This document shows positions 15,014-22,784 of a stretch of 42,526 nt of DNA, in pieces. Position numbers and translations under genes: made by a program. This DNA comes from Desertihabitans aurantiacus. Its GTDB lineage: Bacteria > Actinomycetota > Actinomycetes > Propionibacteriales > Propionibacteriaceae. Positions within the stretch are counted from its first letter, which is position 1; every line of letters begins with the position of its first letter. A model generated the notes under the pieces. It was not told where the DNA came from. It searched no databases and was given only the letters and a program-made list of their open reading frames with translations. The stretch spans positions 1 through 42,526 of the forward strand of contig NZ_QPKK01000005.1 in assembly GCF_003344635.1 (NCBI RefSeq), read 5' to 3'.

Positions 15014-17701
15014 TCACCGCGTCAGGGAGCCGAGGCCGCCGCCGTCGGCGGGACCGCCCGGGAGACCGATCCCCTCGAGGGTCATGTGCCGGTTCCAGCG
15101 AGCCGCCCAGCCCCGGCCGAAGGTCTCGGCGACGCCGCTGCGGTAGGAGAACCTGAGCGTCGACAGGTCGAGGCCGGCCTCCTCCACCGACGCCGGCTTC
15201 GCGAGGTTGGTGTTGATGCGGTCGCTCCACCGGTCGAGCCGGTAGGTCGCCGGCGGGTCGTCGAAGCTGTTCTCGCCGGCCTGGTACTCCCCACCGCCGA
15301 TGATCACCGAGTGGTCGATGACGTTGCGGGCCGGGACGTAGACCGAGTCCGGGTCCTCCCACACCGTTCCGCGGTCGCAGCCGTTCGTCGCGTGCACGGA
15401 GTAGTGGGCGGCCTTGCAGTCCTCTCCGGTGGCCGACACCCGGGGCACGTACCAGTCGCGGATCTCGGGGAAGACGATCGGGGCGCCGTCGGAGTACCGC
15501 GCGCGGCCGTCGGTGTAGTGCTGGTGCCAGCGCTCGACGTCCTCGGGGGTGGCGCTGTACTTCTCGCCCTCGCGGACGTCGAGGAAGGCGTTGTACCGGC
15601 TCTGCACCACCCAGCCGTTGGGGACGGGCAGGCCCTTCTCGCCGTTGCGGTGGTAGAGCTGGTCGTGGCCGGTGCGGTCGACGTCGATGAAGACGTTGTC
15701 GGTCGCGGTGTTGCTGTGCCCGGACTGGAAGAACACCCCGGAGTGGGCGTCCTTGATGAGGTTGTGGTGGAACCGCATGCCCGAGACGCCGTCGTCCATG
15801 TAGAAGGCGTCGTTGTCGCCGCCGATCTTCTCGAAGACGTTGTAGGCGATCTCGTTGCCCAGGTAGGTGTAGTCGCGCCCGGTGTAGACCACGCCCTGGT
15901 CGCCGGCGTTCTGCACCAGGTCGTAGAAGTAGTTGTGGGCGACCAGCATGTCGTTGCCCATGATCTGCACGGCCATGTGCGGGGCGTCGTGGACGTAGTT
16001 GTTCTCGAACCGGTTGCCCACCCCGTACAGGTAGCCGGCCGGGGTGTAGGTCGCGAGCTCGGAGAAGCGCGCGATCTCGTTGTTGCGTGCCACGTTGTCG
16101 CCGCGCTCGAGCGTGGTCCGGTCGCCACCACCGAGCAGGACGCCGCCGCCGCCGAGATCGTGCAGGTAGGAGTTCTGCACCACGTTGCCGTGCCCGCCGC
16201 GGACGGTCTCGTAGTCGGGGAGGGCGGTGATCGACTCGGTCGTCTCACCGATCCGCACCGCGTCCATGCTGACGTTGAAGACCTCCAGGTCGTCGAGCAG
16301 GGTGTCCTCGGCGTCGAGCAGCTGGATGCTGCTGATCAGCGAGTCGGAGAGGGCGAGCCCGCGCAGGGTGACGCCGGTGGTGCCCTCCAGCCGGAAGTGG
16401 TTGTCGTCGAAGGCCCGCAGGGTGACCTGCTTGCCCTCGACCGTGCCCGCGGCCGGCTTGAAGTAGAGCAGGTCGTTGTCCTGGTACCGGTCGATGTAGT
16501 ACTCGCCCTCGGAGTCCATCTCGGACAGGACGTTGATCGCCTTGACCTTGGTGTAGTCGTCGCGGGGGATGTACATCGAGGGGTACTTGGCGTAGAGGGT
16601 GGTCCCGCTCCACGACAGCATCCGCACCATGTCGTTGGCGTAGTTGTTGCCGAGGTAGCCCGAGAGCCAGCCCTCGGTCTCGTAGCGGCTGTTGTCGATG
16701 TCCTCGACCCACCCCGGGTCGGCCTGCACCGGGATGGAGCTGTACTCGCCGAACCCGCGGGCGCCCGAGTCCTCGATGGTCGGCACCGCCTCCGGGGCCC
16801 AGCGCTGGTAGCGGTCGTCCTCCAGCAGCCGGCCGCCGACCTCGTACAGCGGCGGCGTCATCGCCCGCATCTCGTCCTGGGACCAGGTGTCGCGGTCCTC
16901 CGGGTCGGGCAGCATCTGCTTCTTGTCCTCGAACTGGGCGCGCGGGGTGGTCCCGCTGACGGCCCAGTCGGGCTCCGCGCCGAACCGCTCGAGGAGGTCC
17001 GGCTGGAGCAGGTCGGCGGTGGGCTCGACGTCCCACTTCCCGCCGTTGCCGTAGAGGAAGCAGCTCGCGTCGCCCTCCGCGCAGTCCTCGGCGTCGGGGA
17101 ACTGGGCGAGTGTCTGGGTGCGGTCGTCGACGACCAGCTCGGGGGCGAAGGGCTGGGGGAGCCAGTTGAAGCCGTTCTTGTAGAGGGTGCCGGGCTCGAT
17201 CCCCGCGGCGCCGAGGTCGAAGACCCAGACGCCGTCGCGCAGCTGCTCGGAGTGCAGCCGGCTGTGGGAGGAGAGCTCCGGCGTGGCCAGCTCGTCCGCG
17301 CCGAGGTCGCTGAGCCGGCGCCAGCCGTCGGTCGGCAGCTCGTGCGCCCCGGTGAGGTGCACCGGTTCGTCGCGGTAGGCCGCGTAGGTCACCCAGGAGT
17401 GCTCCGCCCCCTCGAGCAGGACCGCCTGGTCGAGGACGTAGTCACCGCCCCGGAGCCACACGGTGCCGGGCTCCTCGGCGCTGGTCCGGCCGGCCAGCGC
17501 GTCCCGGGCGGCCTCGATCGTGCGCAGCGGCGCGGACTCGGTCCCGGGATTCGCGTCGTCCCCGTCGGGCGAGACGAACACGGTCAGCCGGCTCCCGCTG
17601 TCCGAGGGCGCCGGGTCGGCGGCGGCTGTGGGTGCCGTGGTCAGGAGGACGGCGGCGGCGAGCGCCGCGACCAGGCCTCCACGTGGGCGTCGGATCTCCA
17701 T
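15014..17701 (-). CDS. Secreted parallel beta-helix glycosidase, GH141-like
   Basis: An 895-residue protein with a Sec signal peptide (basic start MEIRRPRGG, hydrophobic core LVAALAAAVLLTT, cleavage near AAADP). The mature start VSPDGDDANPG...LRTIEAARDAL is the hallmark of GH141 and related right-handed beta-helix enzymes, followed by many beta-helix turns (FENNYVHDAPHMAVQIMG, NVFIDVDRTGHD). Characterised GH141 members include an alpha-L-fucosidase and a xylanase; the fucose setting favours the first. ATG 17701 has GGGAG 7 bp upstream; the frame is open to 17749 but that would cover the operator. Family placement is good, substrate is inferred. Confidence 0.78.
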   Translation of the reverse strand: MEIRRPRGGLVAALAAAVLLTTAPTAAADPAPSDSGSRLTVFVSPDGDDANPGTESAPLRTIEAARDALAGRTSAEEPGTVWLRGGDYVLDQAVLLEGAEHSWVTYAAYRDEPVHLTGAHELPTDGWRRLSDLGADELATPELSSHSRLHSEQLRDGVWVFDLGAAGIEPGTLYKNGFNWLPQPFAPELVVDDRTQTLAQFPDAEDCAEGDASCFLYGNGGKWDVEPTADLLQPDLLERFGAEPDWAVSGTTPRAQFEDKKQMLPDPEDRDTWSQDEMRAMTPPLYEVGGRLLEDDRYQRWAPEAVPTIEDSGARGFGEYSSIPVQADPGWVEDIDNSRYETEGWLSGYLGNNYANDMVRMLSWSGTTLYAKYPSMYIPRDDYTKVKAINVLSEMDSEGEYYIDRYQDNDLLYFKPAAGTVEGKQVTLRAFDDNHFRLEGTTGVTLRGLALSDSLISSIQLLDAEDTLLDDLEVFNVSMDAVRIGETTESITALPDYETVRGGHGNVVQNSYLHDLGGGGVLLGGGDRTTLERGDNVARNNEIARFSELATYTPAGYLYGVGNRFENNYVHDAPHMAVQIMGNDMLVAHNYFYDLVQNAGDQGVVYTGRDYTYLGNEIAYNVFEKIGGDNDAFYMDDGVSGMRFHHNLIKDAHSGVFFQSGHSNTATDNVFIDVDRTGHDQLYHRNGEKGLPVPNGWVVQSRYNAFLDVREGEKYSATPEDVERWHQHYTDGRARYSDGAPIVFPEIRDWYVPRVSATGEDCKAAHYSVHATNGCDRGTVWEDPDSVYVPARNVIDHSVIIGGGEYQAGENSFDDPPATYRLDRWSDRINTNLAKPASVEEAGLDLSTLRFSYRSGVAETFGRGWAARWNRHMTLEGIGLPGGPADGGGLGSLTR

Positions 17702-17722
17702 TGATGCACTCCCAGGGTGGAC

Positions 17723-17765
17723 GTATGACGTATGAATACTCGCCCACATGGGTCCGGGCTGACAA
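17723..17765 (-). promoter_or_regulatory. GH141 promoter with shared operator, site 3
   Basis: GTATGACGTATGAATAC (17723-17739) shares GTATGACGT and terminal ATAC with the GH95 site, with one extra base. A -35-like TTGTCA on the minus strand (17760-17765) ends 20 bp before it, so the operator would cover the -10 and start point. The -10 itself is not clear. Confidence 0.4.
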
Positions 17766-17820
17766 GCCCTCGGCGGACGGCCTTCTCGCCCTCACCCCCC
17801 GTGGATGCTCGGCGTCGCCC

Positions 17821-17866
17821 TTGTCACGGTCCACGAGCCGTGCCTAGGTTGTATGACGTCCCATAC
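17821..17866 (+). promoter_or_regulatory. GH95 promoter with shared operator, site 4 (best copy)
   Basis: TTGTCA (-35, 17821-17826), an 18-bp spacer and TAGGTT (-10, 17845-17850) form a good promoter. GTATGACGTCCCATAC (17851-17866) follows immediately and has perfect arms GTATG/CATAC. A repressor bound there would block the start point. The GH95 start is 49 bp further on. Confidence 0.6.
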
Positions 17867-17915
17867 ATCCCAGGCTGCTGGCACACCCCCTCAGCCCGAC
17901 CTGAGAAGAGACCTG

Positions 17916-20345
17916 ATGGAGATCAGTCGGAGACGGGCGCTCCTGGGCGCGATGGCGGGAGCCGTCGCCACCGGGCTCGCCGGTTACACCGCCCCCCGCG
18001 CCGCCGCGGACTCCTCGACGCCGGGTCCGCAGCGGTTGTGGTACCGCGCGGCGGCGTCCCGGTGGCACGAGGCGCTGCCGATCGGGAACGGGCGCCTCGG
18101 TGCCATGGTCTTCGGCGGTGTCGAGGAGGAACGGCTCCAGCTCAACGAGGACACCATCACAGCCGGCGGCCCGCACGACCCACTCCGGCCCGGGGCCCGG
18201 GAGGCGCTGCCCGAGGTGCGTCGGCTGGTCTTCGCCGGCCGCTACGACGAGGCCCAGGCGCTGGCGGCCGAGCAGGTGGTGTCCCGGTACAACGAGATGT
18301 GCTACCAACCCCTCGGTGACCTGCGGATCCGGTCCGGGCGTCCGGGGGCGGTCTCGGACTACACCCGCGAGCTCGATCTCGACCGGGCCGTCACGACGAC
18401 GCGGTACCGCCAGGACGATGTGCGGTTCACCCGGGAGGCCTTCGTCTCCTCCGTCCACCAGGCAGTCGTGCTGCGGGTCGTCGCCGACCGGGTCGGGACG
18501 CTCGACCTCGACGTCACCCTCGACGGCCCGCCGGAGGTGCCGGCGAAGCCACCGTGGGCTGCCGCGCCGACCGAGTCCCCGACGTGGTCGAGCGTTGTCG
18601 ACGCCGACGGCGACCTCGTGCTGACCGGCTCGCCCTCGCCGCTGTTCGGCGTGCCGCCGGCCATCCGCTTCGCCGGTCGGGCCCGGGTGCTGCGGACCGG
18701 TGGGGAGGTGGAGCGCACCTCCGACACCGTCGCGGTGCGCGGCGCGACCGAGGTCGTCGTCCTGCTCACCGCCGCGACCAACCACCCGGTCGACGACCCG
18801 GCTGCCGCGGACCCGGGACGACGGGCGCACGACCAGCTCGACGAGGTCGCGCAGGTCTCCTACCGGCGTCTGCTCCAGGAGCACGAGGAGGCCCACCGCC
18901 GGCTGTACCGGCGGATGTCGATCGACCTCGGCACCAGCCCGGCCGCCACGCTGCCCACCGACGAGCGGGTGGAGCAGTCGGCCGCCCTGGACGACCCGGC
19001 GTTCGCCGCCCTCTACCTCCAGTACGGCCGCTACCTGATGATCTCCAGCTCCCGGCCCGGCACCCAGGCCGCGAATCTGCAGGGGCTGTGGAACGACCAG
19101 GTCGCCCCGCCGTGGCAGAGCAACTACACGCTCAACATCAACACCGAGATGAACTACTGGATGGCCGAGCCCACGGCGCTGGCCGAGTGCACCGAGCCGC
19201 TGGTCGACCTGGTCGGCGAGCTGGCGGTCACCGGCGCCGTGACGGCCGCCGAGATGTATGGCGCTCGCGGCTGGGTGGCCCACCACAACACCGACCTCTG
19301 GCGGGGGACCGCTCCCTACGACGGACCCCAGGGGCTGTGGCCGATGGGTGGGGCCTGGCTGTGCCAGCACCTGTGGGACCACTACGACTACCACCGCGAC
19401 ACCGACTTCCTCGCTCGCGTGTACCCGCTGCTGCGGGGGGCGTGCGAGTTCTTCCTCGACACCCTGGTGGCCCACCCGGAGCACGGTTGGCTGGTGACGA
19501 ACCCGTCGAACTCCCCGGAGAACAGCCACCACCCCGGGCAGAAGCTGTGCGCCGGCCCGACCATGGACCTGCAGATCCTGCGGGACCTGTTCGCGAACAC
19601 CGTCCGTGCTGCCGAGGTGCTCGACCTGGACACCGGGCTGCGGGCCGAGCTGGCGGAGGCGCGGTCACGTCTGGCACCGCACCAGATCGGCAGCTCGGGG
19701 CAGCTCCAGGAGTGGCTCGAGGACTGGGACGCCACCGCGCCCGAGCCCGCGCACCGGCACATCTCCCACCTCTACGGGCTGTACCCCAGCGGCCAGATCG
19801 ACATCCACCGCACGCCTGACCTGGCGGCGGCGGCCCGGCGGTCGCTGGAGCTGCGCACCGACAGCACCGAGGACGACGGCTGGGGGGTCGCGCTCCGCGC
19901 GGTGCTGTGGGCGCGGCTCGGAGACGCCGAGCAGGCCCACCGGGCGCTGCGGGTGCTGTTCTGGCCCGAGCGGCACAACCCCAACGTGCTCAACGGCACC
20001 ACCTACTACCAGATCGACGCCAACCTGGGCGGTCCCGCGGCCATCGTCGAGATGCTGGTGCAGAGCGTCGGGGACGAGATCCGGCTGCTCCCCGCGCTGC
20101 CGGCCGCGTGGCCGGAGGGCTCCGTCCGCGGATTGCGGGCCCGGGGAGGCTTCACCGTCGACGCCGCCTGGCGCGACGGAGGCCTGACCAGGGTGAAGCT
20201 GAGGTCGGAGCTGGGGAACCGGGTCCGTCTCCGCACACCCGTCCCGCTGGTGGTGCGGCCGCAGGTGGAGCTGAGCTCGCCCGAGCCCGGGGTCGTGGAG
20301 TTCGACACGACACGCGGTCGCAGCTACGTCCTCCGGCCCCGCTGA
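17916..20345 (+). CDS. Tat-exported GH95 alpha-L-fucosidase
   Basis: An 809-residue GH95 enzyme. A twin-arginine signal (ISRRRALLGAMAGAVATG) ends near AAADSS, so it is exported folded. The N-terminal beta domain starts RLWYRAAASRWHEALPIGNG. The catalytic (alpha/alpha)6 barrel carries NLQGLWNDQVAPPWQSNYT, NINTEMNYW and HISHLYGLYPS, and the C-terminal beta domain ends with GLRARGGFTVD. GH95 enzymes hydrolyse alpha-1,2- and other L-fucosides, or L-galactosides. ATG 17916 has AGAAGAG upstream; the frame reaches back to 17805 across the promoter, which rules out that start. It diverges from GH141 and probably supplies fucose to the importer. Confidence 0.93.
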   Translation: MEISRRRALLGAMAGAVATGLAGYTAPRAAADSSTPGPQRLWYRAAASRWHEALPIGNGRLGAMVFGGVEEERLQLNEDTITAGGPHDPLRPGAREALPEVRRLVFAGRYDEAQALAAEQVVSRYNEMCYQPLGDLRIRSGRPGAVSDYTRELDLDRAVTTTRYRQDDVRFTREAFVSSVHQAVVLRVVADRVGTLDLDVTLDGPPEVPAKPPWAAAPTESPTWSSVVDADGDLVLTGSPSPLFGVPPAIRFAGRARVLRTGGEVERTSDTVAVRGATEVVVLLTAATNHPVDDPAAADPGRRAHDQLDEVAQVSYRRLLQEHEEAHRRLYRRMSIDLGTSPAATLPTDERVEQSAALDDPAFAALYLQYGRYLMISSSRPGTQAANLQGLWNDQVAPPWQSNYTLNINTEMNYWMAEPTALAECTEPLVDLVGELAVTGAVTAAEMYGARGWVAHHNTDLWRGTAPYDGPQGLWPMGGAWLCQHLWDHYDYHRDTDFLARVYPLLRGACEFFLDTLVAHPEHGWLVTNPSNSPENSHHPGQKLCAGPTMDLQILRDLFANTVRAAEVLDLDTGLRAELAEARSRLAPHQIGSSGQLQEWLEDWDATAPEPAHRHISHLYGLYPSGQIDIHRTPDLAAAARRSLELRTDSTEDDGWGVALRAVLWARLGDAEQAHRALRVLFWPERHNPNVLNGTTYYQIDANLGGPAAIVEMLVQSVGDEIRLLPALPAAWPEGSVRGLRARGGFTVDAAWRDGGLTRVKLRSELGNRVRLRTPVPLVVRPQVELSSPEPGVVEFDTTRGRSYVLRPR

Positions 20346-20369
20346 GGGCGGCCGCCCGCCAGGAAGCGG

Positions 20370-20954
20370 TCACCCGAGGAAGGCGCGCAGGGCGTCGACC
20401 GTGGTGTGGTGGTGCGCGCGCAGCCCGACCGCCCGGGCCGCCTCGACGTTGCCGAGCGTGTCGTCGACGAACCAGCAGGACTCCAGCGGGTGCCCGGCCC
20501 GCTCGGCCGCTGTGGCGAACACCCGCGGGTCCGGTTTGGCGACCCCGAGCTCGCTGCTGTTGAGGACGTGGTCCACCTCGTCGAGCAGACCGAGAGCGGC
20601 CAGGTCGTCGCGCAGCCGGCTGGTGGCGTTGGTCAGCAGGGCGACCTCGGCCGTGCGCCGGACCTCGCGCACCACCTGGAGCACCTCGCGGTCGACCGCG
20701 CCGGCCGGCTGCGACCACTCGGCCACGGCCTGGGCCGCCCGCGGTCCGTGCTCCCGCACCAGGCGCTCGGTGACGCTGCGCCGCCAGCCCGGGTCGTCCA
20801 CGGCCCCGGTCACCACCTGCCCGAGCAGCTCGGGGTCGAAGGCGGCGGCGGCCAGGGAGCCGGCGGGCAGGCGGGCCCGTCGTTCCGCGGCGGCGATGAT
20901 GTCGGGGTCCCAGTGGCGCAGGACCCCGTCGAGGTCGAGCAGCAGGCAGCGCAC
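20370..20954 (-). CDS. HAD-family phosphatase
   Basis: A 194-residue haloacid-dehalogenase hydrolase: motif I DLDGVL with nucleophile Asp7 near the start, motif II LLTNAT, motif III lysine in VAKPDPRVF, and motif IV FVDDT. A helical cap sits between motifs I and II (HAD-IA type). Substrate unknown; such proteins often dephosphorylate sugars or nucleotides. The GTG start follows the DUF6226-like gene by 12 bp, so the two are co-transcribed. Confidence 0.85.
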   Translation of the reverse strand: MRCLLLDLDGVLRHWDPDIIAAAERRARLPAGSLAAAAFDPELLGQVVTGAVDDPGWRRSVTERLVREHGPRAAQAVAEWSQPAGAVDREVLQVVREVRRTAEVALLTNATSRLRDDLAALGLLDEVDHVLNSSELGVAKPDPRVFATAAERAGHPLESCWFVDDTLGNVEAARAVGLRAHHHTTVDALRAFLG

Positions 20955-20966
20955 AGGAGGACCCTG

Positions 20967-21632
20967 TCAGCCGGTCGGGTCGGCGTCACGTCGGGGCCAG
21001 GCCGGCCAGCGACCGTCCGGCAGCCGGGCGAGGTGCCGCCCGAGCTCGGCCCGGGCCCGCGGCGGCAGGTCGGAGGTGGTGCGGCTGCTCCGCACGGGGA
21101 GGCCGGCCGGGTCGACCACCACGGTGCCGGTGGCCGGACGGCCGTCGAGCTCGGTCAGGTGCTCGCCGTAGCGGCCCTCGACCAGGGCGAAGACGTCCTC
21201 CTCGAGCTCGTCGGCCGCCGACTCCCAGGTCTCGTCGCAGGCCTCGCAGCCGCACTGCGGGTAGGCGGCCCGGCCGAGGTGGCCCCACTCGAGCCGGAGC
21301 CCCGGGTACCGGCTCCAGGCGACGGTCAGGCCGGAGGTGTCCGGCGTCGTCGGCTGCAACCGGATGGCGCGGAGCATCTCCTCGGTGTCCAGCGGTCCCC
21401 GGCGCCGCAACGCGTCCGGCGCGACCTGGACCCGGTAGGTGTGCTGCAGGTGCTCGACGAGGGCGTCGGCCACCTGGTGCAGGGGCTCGAACCGCTCCGG
21501 GTAGCGGCCGACGCTGTACAGCTCGTCGGGTGGCCCGGGGAGGTGCTGCCAGCGGCGTCCGAGCGGGATGACCTGACCCCGGGCGTCCCGCAGCTCGGGG
21601 GCGTCCAGCGCGGGACGTCGGTAGCCGGTCAC
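20967..21632 (-). CDS. DUF6226-like protein of unknown function
   Basis: A 221-residue soluble protein resembling the actinobacterial DUF6226 family. Visible are YSVGRYPERFEPLHQVADAL and a cysteine cluster in PQCGCEACDETWES that could bind a metal. No enzyme motif is recognised. The GTG start has a -10-like TACCGT (minus strand, 21639-21644) 6 bp upstream, so it is leaderless. It diverges from dapE across only 62 bp. Confidence 0.65.
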   Translation of the reverse strand: MTGYRRPALDAPELRDARGQVIPLGRRWQHLPGPPDELYSVGRYPERFEPLHQVADALVEHLQHTYRVQVAPDALRRRGPLDTEEMLRAIRLQPTTPDTSGLTVAWSRYPGLRLEWGHLGRAAYPQCGCEACDETWESAADELEEDVFALVEGRYGEHLTELDGRPATGTVVVDPAGLPVRSSRTTSDLPPRARAELGRHLARLPDGRWPAWPRRDADPTG

Positions 21633-21638
21633 CGCAGC

Positions 21639-21688
21639 ACGGTAGGCCGTCCGGCCGGCGGTGTCGTCGGAGTTCTCTGCCCTAGGGT
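21639..21688. promoter_or_regulatory. Back-to-back leaderless promoters of DUF6226-like gene and dapE
   Basis: Minus-strand TACCGT (21639-21644) lies 6 bp before GTG 21632. Plus-strand TAGGGT (21683-21688) lies 6 bp before ATG 21695. Neither start has a ribosome site. The geometry means transcription and translation both begin at, or within a base or two of, the start codons. Confidence 0.6.
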
Positions 21689-21694
21689 CGCGGC

Positions 21695-22765
21695 ATGAGC
21701 CTCGACCCCCGCGCCGACCTGCCCGACCTGCTGCAGCAGCTGATGGACCTGGAGTCGGTGAGCGGGGCCGAGGGGCCGCTGGCCGACGAGGTGGAGCGGG
21801 TGCTGCGCGGCTGCGGGCACCTGGAGGTGCTCCGCGACGGCGACACCGTGGTGGCCCGCACCCAGCTCGGGCGCGACGAGCGGGTGGTGGTCGCCGGGCA
21901 CCTCGACACCGTGCCGGTCGCCGGCAACCTGCCCTCGCAGCGTCGCGAGGTCGACGGCGTGGACGCGGTCTGGGGCCGCGGCGCCTGCGACATGAAGGGC
22001 GGGGTGGCGGTGCAGCTGGCGCTCGCGGTCGAGCTCGCCGAGCCCACCCGCGACGTCACCTGGGTCTTCTACGACAACGAGGAGGTCGAGGCCGAGCGGA
22101 ACGGGCTCGGTCGGGTCGCCCGGACCCACCCGGAGTGGCTGGAGGGGTCCTTCGCGGTGCTGGGGGAGCCGTCCAACGCCCGGGTCGAGGGCGGCTGCCA
22201 GGGCACCCTGCGCGTCGAGATCACCCTCACCGGCACGGCCGCCCACTCCGCCCGGGCCTGGATGGGCCACAACGCCGCGCACGACGCGGCGGAGGTGCTG
22301 CAGCGGCTGCGGGACTACCAGCCGCGCCAGGTCGAGGTGGAGGGCCTGCGCTACCACGAGGGCCTCAACGCGGTGCGGATCAGCGGCGGCATCGCCGGCA
22401 ACGTCATCCCCGACCGGTGCGTGGTCGAGGTGAACTTCCGCTTCGCCCCCGACCGCACCGAGGCCGAGGCGGTGGACTTCGTCACCGACTTCTTCGCCCC
22501 GCTGCCGGTCGAGGTCACCGATCTCTCACCCGGCGCCCGCCCGGGGCTGGACCGCCCGGCTGCCGCCCAGTTCCTCGCCGCGGTGGGTGGGGAGCCGCAG
22601 GCGAAGTTCGGCTGGACCGACGTCGCCCGCTTCTCCGCCCTCGGCGTCCCGGCGGTCAACTTCGGGCCCGGCAACCCCAGCAAGGCCCACGCCGACGACG
22701 AGTTCTGCCCGGTGGCCGACCTCCGCACCTGCGCCGACGCCCTGCGGCGCTGGCTCACGTCCTGA
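21695..22765 (+). CDS. dapE: Succinyl-diaminopimelate desuccinylase
   Basis: A 356-residue M20-family metallopeptidase of the actinobacterial DapE type. Zinc ligands and catalytic residues are visible in GHLDTVP, GRGACDMKGG, YDNEEVEAE and the C-terminal PSKAHADDE. A dimerisation domain lies between about residues 175 and 285. It removes succinate from N-succinyl-LL-diaminopimelate, the step after DapD/DapC. The ATG is leaderless (TAGGGT 6 bp upstream). Confidence 0.92.
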   Translation: MSLDPRADLPDLLQQLMDLESVSGAEGPLADEVERVLRGCGHLEVLRDGDTVVARTQLGRDERVVVAGHLDTVPVAGNLPSQRREVDGVDAVWGRGACDMKGGVAVQLALAVELAEPTRDVTWVFYDNEEVEAERNGLGRVARTHPEWLEGSFAVLGEPSNARVEGGCQGTLRVEITLTGTAAHSARAWMGHNAAHDAAEVLQRLRDYQPRQVEVEGLRYHEGLNAVRISGGIAGNVIPDRCVVEVNFRFAPDRTEAEAVDFVTDFFAPLPVEVTDLSPGARPGLDRPAAAQFLAAVGGEPQAKFGWTDVARFSALGVPAVNFGPGNPSKAHADDEFCPVADLRTCADALRRWLTS

Positions 22766-22784
22766 GATCCGCGCCTCCGGCGGC

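Noticed and set aside
14975-17704. 909-codon open frame on the plus strand opposite GH141
   Set aside because: Composition is Val/Gly/Asp-rich without domains and it mirrors the GH141 gene; typical antisense openness at high GC.
20346-20357. GGGCGGCCGCCC after GH95 as a terminator
   Set aside because: The palindrome has no loop and no T tract; it is weaker evidence than the hairpins listed.
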